64,000 nt of DNA from Piezodorus guildinii. Its lineage: Eukaryota > Arthropoda > Insecta > Hemiptera > Pentatomidae. How positions within the stretch are numbered: the stretch's first letter is position 1; each line of letters starts with the position of its first letter. The translations under genes and the position numbers were made by a program. Of the stretch, positions 44,970-55,924 are shown piece by piece. The notes below the pieces were generated by a model that worked only from the letters and a program-made list of their open reading frames with translations, was not told the DNA's origin and ran no database searches. Location: positions 105,143,563 to 105,207,562 of the forward strand of contig CM041297.1 of assembly GCA_023052935.1 (NCBI GenBank), in the 5' to 3' direction.

Positions 44970-45590
44970 TTTATATTCGCAAATAAATTGTTAAAGATTT
45001 ATTTACATTGGATTTTAAAAGAAACATGTGTTTTATCAAATAATATATAATATTATTATCTACGACAATCAGTTTTTTTTATAGGCTTTTCATCACTATC
45101 CGTTAACTTTTACAATGGTATGTATAAGATGATATTTTTTCTAAAATCATTAGCGTTCCAACAGTATATTACTGTTCTTATGTTCGAAAACAAAAGATTT
45201 TATTCAAAAAATATTTTTTAAGTTATCTACTTTATTTGGATATGGAATTCGTTCATTTTATATATTTACATGTATTTTTAGTAATGCTAATCAGATAATA
45301 TTGTCAATTTCATAAAAACTATAAAATTAAAGGTACTTTTGAAGAAGCAATTTTGAAATTTCGGCATTTAAGCCCTGTCAGACTATTTCAATCAGGATTA
45401 AACCTACATGATATTAAATCCCGTTCAATTTTACATCCATATAATGAGTTTAAATCAAATCGTTAGAGCCGTTTTTTAGAACATCAGAAAAATAAGTGCA
45501 AAATACATGGTATAAAGTGGCTCTTTTATTTAGCTGATTTTGATGAAAAAGTTGCGTATATTTGTCTTTAGTATGAACTTTTCTTCAATC
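44970..45590 (+). repeat. Long-TIR element, continuation right of palindrome
   Basis: Continues the copy begun at 42866: 'AAATAAATTGTTAAAGA', 'AACATGTGTTTTATCAAATA', 'CATTTAAGCCCTGTCAGACT', 'ATGGTATAAAGTGGCTCTTT'. It ends without the distal tip. Confidence 0.75.
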
Positions 45591-45789
45591 TACCATTGAC
45601 TCGTACTTATATTGCTTTTGTAGCATCTTAATATATATATTTTTTTTGAAATTTTTAAGCCAATTTAGACATTGTTTTACATTATTCGAAGATTTATTTT
45701 CAACTTATATTAGCTTTTCCGGATCAAGGCTTGGTTTATCTTTTAAATAAATTAATTATAAATAAATTTAAGAAGGTGAAATAATTTTT

Positions 45790-45990
45790 TATAATAAATT
45801 TATATAAAACCGTCAATCGGCCCTGGACACGGAAAATCCTCCGGAAGTACTGTTTAATTGAGGGGGAAAACATGGCGGTTAAGAATGAGAAGAGTGAAAT
45901 AACCTCCTTGCACAACCATTGGCCTAGAAACAGTACGGATCCTTTAAGCACTGATGCCCAAGACCCTTCATACGTTATAGTAGGTCAAGA
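45790..45990. other. GC-richer single-copy island
   Basis: Unique ('CGGAAAATCCTCCGGAAG'). No convincing coding frame. Confidence 0.25.
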
Positions 45991-46554
45991 GATTTAATTA
46001 GTTGTTCTGCTATTCGCTAGAGTGTATCTCCATTTTGGTTTATTATTTTCAACAAAAACCTTGTGATCAACCAAAAAATAAATAAATAAATGAAAAAGTA
46101 TTTCCTCTCCTTTTCCTAAAAATTTAAGGGATTACGTTCTAAAATAAGTAGAACCAGAATAACTAATACAAAAATCCGTCTGTCTGCCGAGAACCGTATT
46201 TCTTTCGCAGATTTCTACGAAACTAAGGACCAATTTATTTGAAATTGAACCCCAAAAATAAGAGGGCATCCGATGATGATCCTAACTCCTTGGTGTTGAT
46301 ATCAGCGGATTAATTATTAATCGGCATTAGAAAAATGTTTAAAGAGTTTTCTTATCAAGAAACCGCGAGTAATTATAAAAAAAAAAAAGGAAAGAAAAAT
46401 TATTGAAATTTTCCCTATGAATCTCAGTAATTTTTGAAGATAGAGGAAAAATATATAGAATTTTAGGATCAGGATTGTATTGACTGATAGGCCATTTTCC
46501 TTTGAATAATTGATGGCTTTATATATTAGTTAATTTTCTGTAAACAGGTATATA

Positions 46555-46730
46555 AACTGCTATATCCTAATAAGAGTTTTCTAAATATTTTCTTTCCCTA
46601 AACTACCTTTAATTTTATTGATTCGGAAAAATTACCATTATATGTTGTTAGCATTGTTAGAAAAAAATTAAATAAACAATGTAAAAGCATTTGATGACCA
46701 ACTAACGGAAAAAACTGCAGAAAAATCATT
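46555..46730 (-). repeat. Long-TIR element, internal fragment
   Basis: 'AACTACCTTTAATTTTATTG', 'TATATGTTGTTAGCATTG' and neighbouring AT-rich words match the region near 63350-63420. Short and diverged. Confidence 0.5.
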
Positions 46731-46789
46731 TAAGTTATCTAAAAATAGAGTTATCTATAAATAGAAACCATAAAATAGAAAACCTTCCT

Positions 46790-47222
46790 ACGTAATTGAG
46801 CTCCTCACCCTTCCGATCTAATACCCATTCGTTAAATACTAGAACCCAATCAATCAACTTTTATATCCATTACATAAACGCATCCTTAACAAATCTTCTC
46901 GTCGTCCTCATCTCTGAATTCGCTGCCACTCATCGTAAGCCACCTCTCTCTCTCTCTCTGTTCTTCAAACATCAACTCTTCCACTACCTACTCGCATCTC
47001 AATCTTCTGTTGCAATGTAAAACATAGGTATATATAGTAAAATTTGAAAAGATTTACAGATATAATGAATATTTATCCTTTATATGTATACATATTTTTT
47101 CTTTTATATACATATTTTTTTTTAATATATATTTTCTTTAAGTTACCAGACCATAAGGATTTCTTTCTGTTCATTCTTCGTTATTCTAAGGGGACCTGAT
47201 CCCAAAATATTTTTTTTTTTTC
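46790..47222 (+). mobile_element. LINE L-D (CR1-like), 3' end
   Basis: A decayed coding end with 'SLNSLPLIV' and a Ser/Leu-rich stretch resembles the C-terminus '..WNSLPP.IR...SLS.FK..' of CR1-like RTs. A 3' UTR follows, then the family tail 'TTATTCTAAGGGGACCTGAT' and a poly(T)-rich run. The tail matches the better L-D copy at 57017-57842. Confidence 0.5.
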
Positions 47223-47349
47223 ATTTCATTTCATTGTGTGATAATTTTCAGCAATTTTGTGAGGAATGTATGGTGAATTGTTCGAACAAGAAAAGTAGGG
47301 ATTTCGTCATGGTGTACTGACATTGAAAATCCAAAAAGAAATCTTATAT

Positions 47350-47880
47350 ATATGTAAATGCCGCGGAGAGCAAAAATATGACGGTTCCTCTTTAGGATTT
47401 AAAGAAGGCCCGGACCGGAAGGACAGGGACAAGCTGGAAAAAGGAGCCTAAATAGGCCCTAAGTGACAGGGCAATTTATCCCTAGGCAACCCCAACATCC
47501 CTGACGTGTGACCCTAGTTAGGGCACTTCTCAGCCCTTAATGAGGTTCCGACTTCCAGGCACACAGCCTATTAGTTCTCTTCTATCTATAGCTCTCCGCG
47601 GCTCGGCGATCTAGTCTTAGTTGTCTAGTGATAGTTTCTTATAGGCTTTACACTTTTTGTAGGACCCCGCTATTTACAGCGTCCCTTGGGATTCGAGTCC
47701 CGAGGGTGTAGCCTCGCTCCGGGGTAATTTATCGCCATAAAAATAGCTTGCCGGCAAAGTTAGATCCCGCTTAGGGTCAGAGACCATTAAGGATGCAGAA
47801 TGATTTTGGGAGTCTTGGCCAGAATTTTAATTATGTTTATGAGTGGGTGGTCGTACTTGAGTTTTAGCCCTGGACAGTAA
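47350..47880. other. GC-richer single-copy island
   Basis: About 500 bp of clearly higher GC ('GCGGAGAGC', later 'GCTCTCCGCGGC', which can pair over about 240 bp). No long frame. Not matched elsewhere in the window. The inverted words suggest possible RNA or DNA structure but are short. Confidence 0.3.
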
Positions 47881-47942
47881 ATCCGAACAATTATATTAAA
47901 AGAACAAATTATACTTGAACATTCTTAAAAGAATAGATAGAA

Positions 47943-47990
47943 CAAATAACTTTATTCTGGGAACAAGTCCCTTAAGAATAACAAACTACA
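47943..47990 (-). mobile_element. LINE L-D 3' tail, minus strand
   Basis: 'AACTTTATTCTGGGAACAAG' with 'TCCCTTAAGAATAACAAAC' is the reverse complement of the L-D tail. Only the tail is recognisable. Confidence 0.6.
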
Positions 47991-48519
47991 TTAAAAAGAC
48001 AATGTAATCTCTGGCTTAGCGACCGAAAAAATAAATTTTTACTATCGAAAAAAATATGTAATAAGCTATCCTGACATATAATAGTAGCGAGGATAAATCA
48101 TAAATATAGTTGATTGTATAAATATATACGTCTTAAATTCAAAGTCCGATAATTAAACTTAAAAAATTTGAATTTGAGGTGCGCCGCGTCTATTTAGGAC
48201 GTCAAAAGGTGTTAGCAAAGTTTGTTTTGAATGAGGAAAAAGAGGGAGAATGGCGAATATCAGCAGTTATAGAATTCCAAAAATAAGTTAAATTACATAG
48301 ACCTTAATCAGTTTTTTAATATTTTGCGTTTTTATAGATGCACGAATTACTATGTAATGTTTTTTTTTCCATTGTTTTGTAATAATTTATTTACTTTTTT
48401 AAAGTAATGGAAAAATCTTAGACTGTAGCTCTTAGAAGCTTTTTAAATGAAATGAATACACTTATTTTAGCACTAATGATAATAAGTTCTCTCTGTTTCT
48501 GCCTTGCGAATGCTCTGTT

Positions 48520-48835
48520 GTCAACCGTTACATAAGGAGAGGCGTTGGTTCAAATTAAAACGCAATGAGTCGACAGCAGTGATCAGCCATAGCGTTTATA
48601 TGGACGATTTGAAGCTTTATTCAATGAATATGGCTTAGTTACAGGTTATGGTAAAGAGAGTATCCAATTTCAGTGATTCAATATCAAAATGCGCGCTCCA
48701 TGTGATAAAACGAAAAACACACGTGTCTGTAAATATATTCGATGGTGCTGTTCTTATTAGGCAGTTCAAAAGATAAAATGTATAAATATCTTAGAATAGA
48801 GCAGCATATCAGTATATGAGCCTCTGAAAGGCCAA
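48520..48835 (+). pseudogene. Non-LTR RT fragment with YMDD box (R4/Dong-like)
   Basis: One frame reads RWFKLKRNESTAVISHSVYM then MDDLKLYSMNMA (about 48549-48634). After a stop come LQVMVKRVSNFSDSISKCAL and, with a frameshift, MYKYLRIEQHIS. 'ISH..YMDDLKLY' followed by 'V..FS.DI' and 'YKYLGI.Q' is a distinctive RT palm with catalytic YMDD, as in R4/Dong/Rex6-type site-specific LINEs. It has several in-frame stops and no ends, so it is old. The clade is my best recollection and could be a neighbouring one. That it is RT is firm. Confidence 0.7.
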
Positions 48836-49269
48836 GAGGCATAAGTCAAGTAAACATGATTTTGAGAAAAAACATGTTTTCCATTCGTGCAAATAGAAAA
48901 CTCTCAAAACATGTTTCTGAATCAAACTACCTCGTAATATTTTAACGAAATATGCAGTTTTTCGGGTGAAGTGATACGTACCACTCAAAATGTGCAGGTC
49001 CTGAGTTTCCAGCATGAAATGTGACTTATGTCACTTGGCCTTTTAGGGACTCATATCATTAATGTGGTGTAAGGTTTGTTATCTCTGATCAGATATTTAG
49101 TAGTAACATATCATCTCACATTTTATTTTGAAGTTTTGATTATTTGTTAGTTACTAGTGATTAGGATATTTAAGGTTTTTTTTTCTTATTCCTCTTTGAA
49201 GTTAATTTGGTTTAAAGTCAGTGTTGCAATTAAATATTGAAAATCCTTTTGCAAATGAGTCATGTTTTT

Positions 49270-49600
49270 TGTTCTAGCCGTGGTATAGTTCTGTCTTCTC
49301 TGCTTAAGGTTCTAAATAGCCGTTGGGAAGCTGTCCGGCCGACGGGGGACGGTGGAATATTGCGTGGCTAGACGGGAAAGAGTAAGTAAATAAGTGATGT
49401 TCAGTGTTCGGAAGGCTAGGCTTTGTGCCTCCACTCATTCGTTAAGCCCGTTGAGTGAAAGCTTACAGGACGGCCGGCCCTGTATACCCGCCCTTCTTAC
49501 ACCACCGTATCCCTCATTCAATTAGGATACTCAGTTTGCGGTTTTGGTGTAATCCTTTGACTCGCTGTTATAATGTTAGCTTTAGTGGTACTTGATGTTA
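49270..49600. other. GC-richer single-copy island
   Basis: Unique, with 'CTGTCCGGCCGACGGGGGAC' and 'GGACGGCCGGCCC'. No coding frame, no repeat match. Confidence 0.3.
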
Positions 49601-49803
49601 AACCATGAATGGATATTACATTTAGAATTTGGGAATGTGATACTCTGGGGTTTTATGCAATTATTATATTCCCTAAATTGATGAATACTCGCTTTTGATT
49701 TCACTGATTTGTAGTCTGCCTCAGCAAATGTTTCTACAAAATTAACCTTTTTTTAAATTAATTATAAGAACCGGATTAACATATATTATATAGCCACTAC
49801 ACT

Positions 49804-49855
49804 AAATAATAATAATTCTTTATTAATTCTTGGACAAGTCCCATCAGAAGGTCTC
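49804..49855 (-). mobile_element. LINE L-D 3' tail, minus strand
   Basis: 'AATAATAATTCTTTATTAAT' with 'TCTTGGACAAGTCCCATCAG' matches the reverse complement of the L-D tail. Confidence 0.6.
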
Positions 49856-50017
49856 AAGACAGGAGTCATAAATTAAAATAATTTAAAACAAAAATAAAAC
49901 TGATAACATGAACAAATAAAATAACTCAAAAAAAAATCCAATAAAAATACCAAAACATGAAAAATAAATGTATGTTAACATAGGAACAAAAAGAAACAAA
50001 TGAAGATAAATTAAAGG

Positions 50018-50150
50018 GTTACCTGTAGCATGGTGGTTAGCATAACAGCCTCCTTTGCCCAAAGTCCCGATTTCAAACCCGCTAGTGGCCCTAGAATTTT
50101 TTAATGGAAGTAAAATATTCTTAGTTATGCCGTCCTTCGGAGGATAGGTT
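50018..50150 (+). repeat. tRNA-derived SINE, head
   Basis: Best-preserved tRNA-like head: 'CCTGTAGCATGGTGGTTAGC' (A-box, TAGCATGGTGG) and 'CCGATTTCAAACCC' (B-box) about 35 bp apart, followed by 'GCTAGTGGCCCTAG' and 'ATGCCGTCCTTCGGAGG'. The rest is replaced by unrelated sequence after 50150. Confidence 0.85.
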
Positions 50151-50394
50151 ATATATCACATTCCTCGCAGTCTCGGACCAGAATGGATATATAACATTAA
50201 ATTCTAAACTCTCTGCCTTAACACAACATTATTTTGTATAGCCTCCCTATTGATTCCCGATAAACTGATTGAAGAAAATACATCTAGGATCTGCTCCCAA
50301 GTTATTTATTAGTAATTTTTTTGTAAATAAAAAAAAAAAAAAGAGAACTAAATTAGGGCATATTTTATGTTAAAAATTAATAATGAAAACTTCT

Positions 50395-50615
50395 CAGCAG
50401 ATGGCTCTGCTATTTTTTAAAGAAAGGAAGAAAACCTTAGTTATGCCGTTCTTCAGAGAGGACTTGAAACGGTGCTCTCGAGCTTGTGCGATGTCAGGTA
50501 CTCGTTAAAAATCCTTGTTCTAATTAACCCTGATTAGGCAAATTCTTGACTCCAACTTGCATCGTTCGATTAGTCAACAGTAACATAAAGTAACGTTAAA
50601 TAAATGAACAAAAAA
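50395..50615 (+). repeat. tRNA-derived SINE, body and tail
   Basis: 'GCCGTTCTTCAGAGAGG', 'GAGCTTGTGCGATGTCAGG', 'ATCGTTCGATTAGTCAACAG' and a tail with AAATAAATG. The head is missing. It lies 250 bp after the separate SINE head at 50018 and may be the same insertion split by later sequence. Confidence 0.75.
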
Positions 50616-51061
50616 TATTACCATGCATCATATGAAGGATTTTTTTTTTCACTTTCTGGTAGTTATTTAATGCCTCATATTGAGTTTTAGGTGTCATAAA
50701 TTAATAAATTTTGCAAAATGGCATCGTATCCAATTGTTGTGGGTTTTCTTTTCCTATTAATTTTCCTTATTTTGAATTTATTTTCTTTCTTTCAGTGTTT
50801 AAATGATTTCGTATTATTTGTTCTGTTTACCAGCTTTTAGATGTCTTTTTTTAATTAGCTTTCCTAACTGTTGTCATGTAATGATCCTTTTCCAGAGTAT
50901 CTGGGTGTATTTTTTTAAATTTATATATTTTTTGTTTTTCCTCTCCTTCTGGCCCTGACATATTCAGAATTATGTATCAAAATGTTATTTAGTAACTTTG
51001 TCCGTGGAACATTAACTTTTCTATAGATAATGATGACCTTGTGTAGGAGTATAATGAATGA

Positions 51062-51115
51062 ATGAAAGAAAAAAAAAATGTTTATGCAGGGACGAGATCC
51101 CTTAAGAATAACAAA
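51062..51115 (-). mobile_element. LINE L-D 3' tail, minus strand
   Basis: 'GTTTATGCAGGGACGAGAT' with 'CCCTTAAGAATAACAAAAAT' matches the reverse complement of the L-D tail, preceded by an A run. Confidence 0.55.
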
Positions 51116-51429
51116 AATGGAGAAGAGAAATAAGAATGATACCTGACCAAACACAACAAAAAACAAAACAAAAAAAACTAAAATCATTAATGATTACGAT
51201 AAATGTATACAAGTGTCTTTAAATGAGAGAGAAAATTACAATAACATCTTAATTTATGTTAATTAAAGAAAGTGACATTTCACTCGATTTTCATGGTCAA
51301 ATCGCAGTATCTCAATTTTTGTATTATATAAAAAAGGATAGAATAACATTGTATTATATTCTGGCTCTTTGATGCATTCATTTTAATATGTTTTAAGATT
51401 ATATATTATAAATGAAATGTCTATCTCTA

Positions 51430-51960
51430 GTGTATAGAGCGGGGCGCCTATAAAGTTTTTTCATCTTATTTTTTTCCGTAGCCAACATAAACGATCAATT
51501 ATCTATCTTTCACCTCCCACATAACTTCATCATCTCCCCCATTAATCATAGAGGGGATAATTAACAATTATCGATAGGGCTTTGATAAAAGGATCTATTA
51601 CTGAGTTTTCTCATTAGGTATTGGGGAATAAGTGATAGCCCGTGCTACCATCCTATGGTACCACACACAATAGCCTCGGGTAGGAAACGCCCCTGAAAAA
51701 TAGCCGTATCCTATGATGGATTCTCCAGGACAGAACAATAGTGGGGAACAATCGAGGAACGGTAGCTGGGACCGCCTACGGCTCTGAGTCAGTCCTATCT
51801 GATCAATTATGTATGATGGCTGTTTTTTCTTCAGGAGGGGAGCGTCCGTCCTAGTGGAGTCCTCAGGGACACGGATTCGTCCACTCCTTGCGACGCGCCA
51901 CCTGCCACTCTTCTTCTTAAGCTTCAATCTAAAGCTCCATTAGCTTCGATCGTCCTACGC
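51430..51960. other. GC-richer single-copy island, candidate regulatory DNA
   Basis: Contains the perfect palindrome GATAATTAACAATTATC (51556-51572), AACAATAG words (Sox-type), CACCTGCC (E-box) and a 'GCGACGCGCC' patch. A 109-codon minus-strand frame (51598-51927) has no recognisable domain. A regulatory role is inference. Confidence 0.35.
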
Positions 51961-52367
51961 TTTTCTAACTGTTAGGAAAAGTTACCTCATGCATTTTGTT
52001 ATTCCAAAAAAACGAAAATTCTTTAACATAACATTATTTTTACTTTCCGACTGCAGTAGGACGTGACATCATGTCTATTTCCCTAACTCAGTGGTTCCCA
52101 GTTAGACTGAGTTCGTAGAAAAAGTCCAGGTGGTCCTTGAGATGTCATTGGAAAATTGTATTAAATTAACTTAATGAAAAATATAACAAGGCTTGTAACA
52201 AGAATTTTCTAATAAATTTCACGGACAAATTGAATTACCGTTAGTAATTGATAGTAAATTGACACCTGTATTTTATTTAGAAATTTCAAAATTCAGAGAG
52301 AACAAAGTTTTAGACCTGTAGTAGGTTCATAGAGCCTGTGTGTCATATACTTAACTCGGATTATCTT

Positions 52368-52743
52368 TTTTTTTTTTTCGAGGCGACAACCACCAGGGTC
52401 ATGTTCGCCTTTACACCGTTAGACACAGGTTACATGATTATAGGAGTAGAGTGAGAGTATAGTTTAGATCTGAGAGTAAAGATGGTGTGACTTTAGGAAC
52501 CGAATGATGTAAGTTATATGAGGAGAGGAATCAGAGAGAAGAAGCGACAGATCGGTAGGGAGGTTGAAAAGAATACGTGATGCGGTATATTGTCGGCATT
52601 CTGTGAGGATGTGGAGTATTGAGAGAGGAACCTGACATGATCGACAGAGATGCGGATGTCCACGGGCCATGAGATAACCGTGGGTCAACCGAGAGTGTCC
52701 TATACGAAGTCGCGCGAGCATTAGATTAGATAGCATGAGAATA
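52368..52743 (-). mobile_element. LINE L-E 3' end nested in the hAT element
   Basis: A poly(T) run (poly(A) tail of a minus-strand insertion) is followed by a 3' UTR of about 90 bp and the coding end. Target-site duplications TCGGATTATCTTT occur at about 52356-52368 and 52744-52756. The 3' end contains GGCGAACATGACCCTGGTGG in sense, related to the 'GGCGTTGATGACC' hairpin of L-A. Confidence 0.88.
52464..52736 (-). pseudogene. LINE L-E ORF2 C-terminus with zinc knuckle
   Basis: A 90-codon frame reads LMLARLRIGHSRLTHGYLMA (residues 5-24), then HLCRSCQVPLSILHILTECR, a CxxC...H...C zinc-knuckle, and ends at IIRFLKSHHLYSQI. This is the segment after RNase H in I/LOA/Outcast-type LINEs. It is intact from its 5' truncation to its stop, consistent with a fairly recent insertion. 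Alone it has no enzymatic activity. The same block occurs in decayed form in L-A copy 2. Confidence 0.82.
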
Positions 52744-53059
52744 TCGGATTATCTTTAACAATTTATTTTAATCGCGGTCAATTATTTCAATAACAAATGG
52801 TTACTATTAGTGGGATTAAGAAGATGATTTGCAATACGTACAATTGTATATCCATTTTAGGAAATTTCTAGGCATTTTGGTTTTTACTGCATTACTTTTG
52901 CGTTGAAATCTATAATTTTGTTTTTACTAAGTTATGTTAAGAGATATTTTAGTATTTTTTTTAATAAAATGGAAATAAAAACACGAATATACTACCGATT
53001 TTTTTAATTTTTATTTTAGGAAGTTGGGGACCACTGCTCTAACTATTAGGACTTTCTGG

Positions 53060-53690
53060 ACTATATTAGCCATTTTCAAAACTAGAAATCGAATTGATAG
53101 AATAAAAAAGGCTTCTTTAGTAGTATTGTTTATCTTTTTATTAATATCTGTAATTCTGTTAAATTAATTTATTTACTTTTGTATCAATTTCAACATCAAG
53201 AACTGGTAAATTATTCCAAATCAGCGGAACTAAAGCTACTCTAGACGAAGAATTTTTAAAACCTAGCATTCAATTATATGGAAATCTTCACGTTATTAAA
53301 GCCCATTAAATTTTACAACGATTTAGCGAGTTTAATCAAAATCATAAGAGCTGTTTTAGAGAAAGTGGTTAAAAGGCACAGAATTCTATGTATGAAGTAG
53401 CACATTCCGTCAGACGATTTTCGTACAAATTTTGGTTTATCATGTCAGGCTTATAGCTGTCTAAAATATGAAATTTCAGTTTCGTATGACTTTTTGTTTC
53501 GGTGCTATATCTAAAACATACACACACAGACCTTTTCGTACGACTCGGTTATTTGGACTCAGGAGACCCTAACACTTGTATTTCCGATGAAAACTGAAAT
53601 ACGAAAATTTTGACGATCGCAATGCTTTCCCTTACTATATTATTTCATATAATTGTAAGTGAAAGTAAAAAAATTAAAGGACGAAATATT
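53060..53690 (+). repeat. Long-TIR element, internal fragment
   Basis: 'TTAAAGCCCATTAAATTTTA', 'AGCGAGTTTAATCAAAATC', 'TTCGTACGACTCGGTTATTT', 'GGACTCAGGAGACCCTAACA' and 'TATAATTGTAAGTGAAAG'-type end follow the family order. It lies directly right of the hAT element. Confidence 0.72.
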
Positions 53691-53814
53691 GGATATATTC
53701 AAAAGTAAGAATGATAAAAAAAAAAAAATAATAAATTGTGGCTTAAAATTTTTTTATCATTATGCATGATTATCTGGAATTTAAAATAACAATTATTTTG
53801 ATACTTGAGATTAG

Positions 53815-54110
53815 TTTTACCGAGGTAATAAAAATGTGTAGTACGGTGCTTTGTGTTTCAAGTCGCTCTTCAGATAGTCAATACAGTTGAAGAAGATTAT
53901 GTAAGATCTGTGGCACCAAATTCCCTTAAGCGTGTAATTTCCATTCCGTAATATATTTGTCATCGAGCTAGATTTACCATGTACAAACATTGAGTGAAGC
54001 GAGACTTCAATAGTTGGAGACAAAAGACCCTGAAACGTGTATTTCCGTTTACAACTCAAATGGGAATTTTTTTTTTGTATCACGCAAACATTTTTCTCTT
54101 TTTTTAAAAT
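53815..54110 (+). repeat. Long-TIR-related fragment, diverged
   Basis: The end 'GACCCTGAAACGTGTATTTC' with 'CGTTTACAACTC' resembles the family's 'ACCCTAAAACGTGTATTTCC'. The rest is too diverged to be sure. Confidence 0.35.
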
Positions 54111-54302
54111 TTATTATCTATTATTTCACGAGAACACATTTTTTTTATTGTAATTCTTGTAATGCAGTATAAGTATTTCAGATAAAATTTAAACAGAACA
54201 TTCAAAGTGTTTTTATGAGCTTCTCTTGTTTCATGATTCTTAATTCGTGTTTTCAGCCACTTGTTCTTGAAATAAACATACTCATTATATACATATATAC
54301 TG

Positions 54303-54311
54303 ATCTATCTA

Positions 54312-54380
<69 letters not shown>

Positions 54381-54402
54381 TATATATAATATATATATAC
54401 AC
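54303..54402. repeat. (TATC)n/(TA)n microsatellite
   Basis: A few CTAT units followed by about 85 bp of TA with two interruptions (ATAATA). It abuts the 3' side of an RTE-like fragment on the minus strand. Confidence 0.95.
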
Positions 54403-54434
54403 TCTTATATTGATGTTATTTTTTTGTGAACAGG

Positions 54435-55000
54435 CCAACAAAGGACCTAATAGATATCATGCTACATGCTCATTCCTTCTCCTTCTCTAAAAATATTTTT
54501 CATTCCCTCCTAATAGAATCTTGCATTCTTCTCACTTCCGTCCATCTCCCATTTCCTTGTGTCTTCCACTCATCTGCAGGAACCGTGATACTTTGGATTC
54601 TATTCCTAAACATCTCTTTGTTCTGGCAGTCTTGCTGAATTTCTTAAGTTACTTCTCCACCATAACCACTCTGGCTTTTCGGCTTGTATAGATTATTAAA
54701 TATTTGTTTGTTCAGCCTTTTGGGATCCATCCTGACCATGTGCCTGTAGAAACTTAGTCTTTTTATTTGGATATTTCATTATTCCATCTTAATCTGTAGG
54801 TTCTTTATAATATCATTTGGGACATATATTCTTCTTCCCCTTTCGATATTCAGAAGCTTTTCCAGGCTTAGATATTCCCTGTTTCGGTGTCGTAAAAAAT
54901 CACCGGCCTTAAAGTGCTCTATTTCCGAGGTAACAGACGGATTCTTTCTATTATAAATGTCTAATTTAGTTCCTGTAGTTTTGTGTTCCATGGTAGGACT
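54435..55000 (-). pseudogene. RTE-like LINE C-terminal fragment
   Basis: Reading the minus strand in one frame from about 54770: NIQIKRLSFYRHMVRMDPKR, LNKQIFNNLYKPKSQSGYGG, then past a stop EIQQDCQNKEMFRNRIQSIT, VPADEWKTQGNGRWTEVRR, MQDSIRRE and a stop. 'RL.FYGH..RMDP.RL.K.I' is the conserved C-terminal block after the RT thumb in RTE-like and related LINEs. A further open piece (54779-54991) lies upstream, ending IYVPNDIIKNLQIKME. Several stops make it inactive. Its order towards the TA microsatellite suggests the element's 3' end lies there. Clade is tentative. Confidence 0.65.
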
Positions 55001-55059
55001 TTATATTGATTATAAATATATTTATATTATTCTATTTTAATTTTATATAAATATATATT

Positions 55060-55450
55060 AACATATATATTACACCTACGCTGTTCGGCGGAGCGTTCAT
55101 GAAGGAGGGTCACCTAGGGGATAGTGCCCCTAAGGTTTATTTAATGTAGGGTGAAGACAAAGGCTATCGATCGGAGCGCCCTATAACCCCATAAACATTA
55201 ATATTAATGTTGCCGGCTGGTGTTAACTCTCTATAGAGCCCTTTATACAACCGGTAATCCAGGATCATACCCTTAAAGGACTTTTAGCCCCCTACTTATT
55301 GATTTATAGCCCTGTCGTCTTCCGAGACTGTCTAGTTATGTTTTATTCCGGTCTTGTGTAAATAGAAAAGTAATGGAGGAAGTTTGACGCCCCTGTTATC
55401 CGTATCCTACTGATCCTAGGGTATAGAATTATAATTCGGTCACGTAACTG
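55060..55450. other. GC-richer single-copy island
   Basis: Unique ('TTCGGCGGAGCG', 'GATCGGAGCGCCC'). No coding frame, no repeat match. Confidence 0.3.
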
Positions 55451-55664
55451 ATGACTTCTGAGTCAAACACTGAAGATTCGTCGACAAAGATGGCGTCACC
55501 GAAAAATTGTATTGAACATATACAGGAAAATAGATTTTTGTTTTTCCTTACGGCCAACTTTGGTCCGCGCTACTATTGTTTTCCTGTTTCAGTTCTTCAG
55601 CCCACCTCTTGCCTGTTTTGCGCTTGGACCTTATCTGGAAAGTTTAGAGTTCTTCAAGTGGTTT

Positions 55665-55745
<81 letters not shown>
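55665..55745. repeat. (TA)n microsatellite plus T17 run
   Basis: About 63 bp of TA with one interruption followed by a run of about 17 T. Chance reading frames run through it. Confidence 0.95.
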
Positions 55746-55747
<2 letters not shown>

Positions 55748-55924
55748 TTTGTATTTATAAAAGTAGTTTGTTATTAAAAATCGTATTTATTGGCTTATAG
55801 TACAGTGAAGCCATGGAGTGATAAAACCTCTTAATCTAGTATTAAACACGTTAAACTTTGTACTGAAATTTTCTTTACGTTTTCCGATTACAAAGGTTCG
55901 CTATTGTAAAAAATAAACCACAAA

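Larger units (their letters stand above)
52089..53036. mobile_element. hAT-type non-autonomous element with nested LINE
   Basis: TIRs CAGTGGTTCCCAGTT (left) and, inverted, CAGTGGTCCCCAACTT (right, ending 53036) match the classic hAT CAGTGGTTC end. An 8-bp target duplication flanks it: CCCTAACT (52081-52088) and CTCTAACT (53037-53044), one mismatch. No transposase is present. About 390 bp of the element is a LINE inserted later (52368-52743). Confidence 0.88.

Noticed and set aside
46796..47020. 74-codon frame as an independent small gene
   Set aside because: The other frame gives the decayed C-terminus of a CR1-like LINE followed by its 3' tail, a simpler explanation.
47340..47880. Possible rRNA or structured RNA gene in the GC-richer island
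   Set aside because: I recognise no conserved rRNA, tRNA or snRNA core. The inverted words GCGGAGAGC/GCTCTCCGC are short and far apart.
50018..50090. True tRNA gene
   Set aside because: A- and B-box are present but the cloverleaf does not close and the sequence continues into the SINE body shared by other copies.
51598..51927. 109-codon minus-strand frame
   Set aside because: The island is GC-richer, which lowers stop frequency. There is no domain, and the same island shows features better read as non-coding.
54215..54490. 91-codon frame with poly-(YI) stretch
   Set aside because: The frame reads through a TA microsatellite. The repetitive peptide is not a real protein.
55451..55760. Two overlapping frames ending in poly-(YI) and poly-F
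   Set aside because: They run into the TA microsatellite and T run, with no domain upstream.
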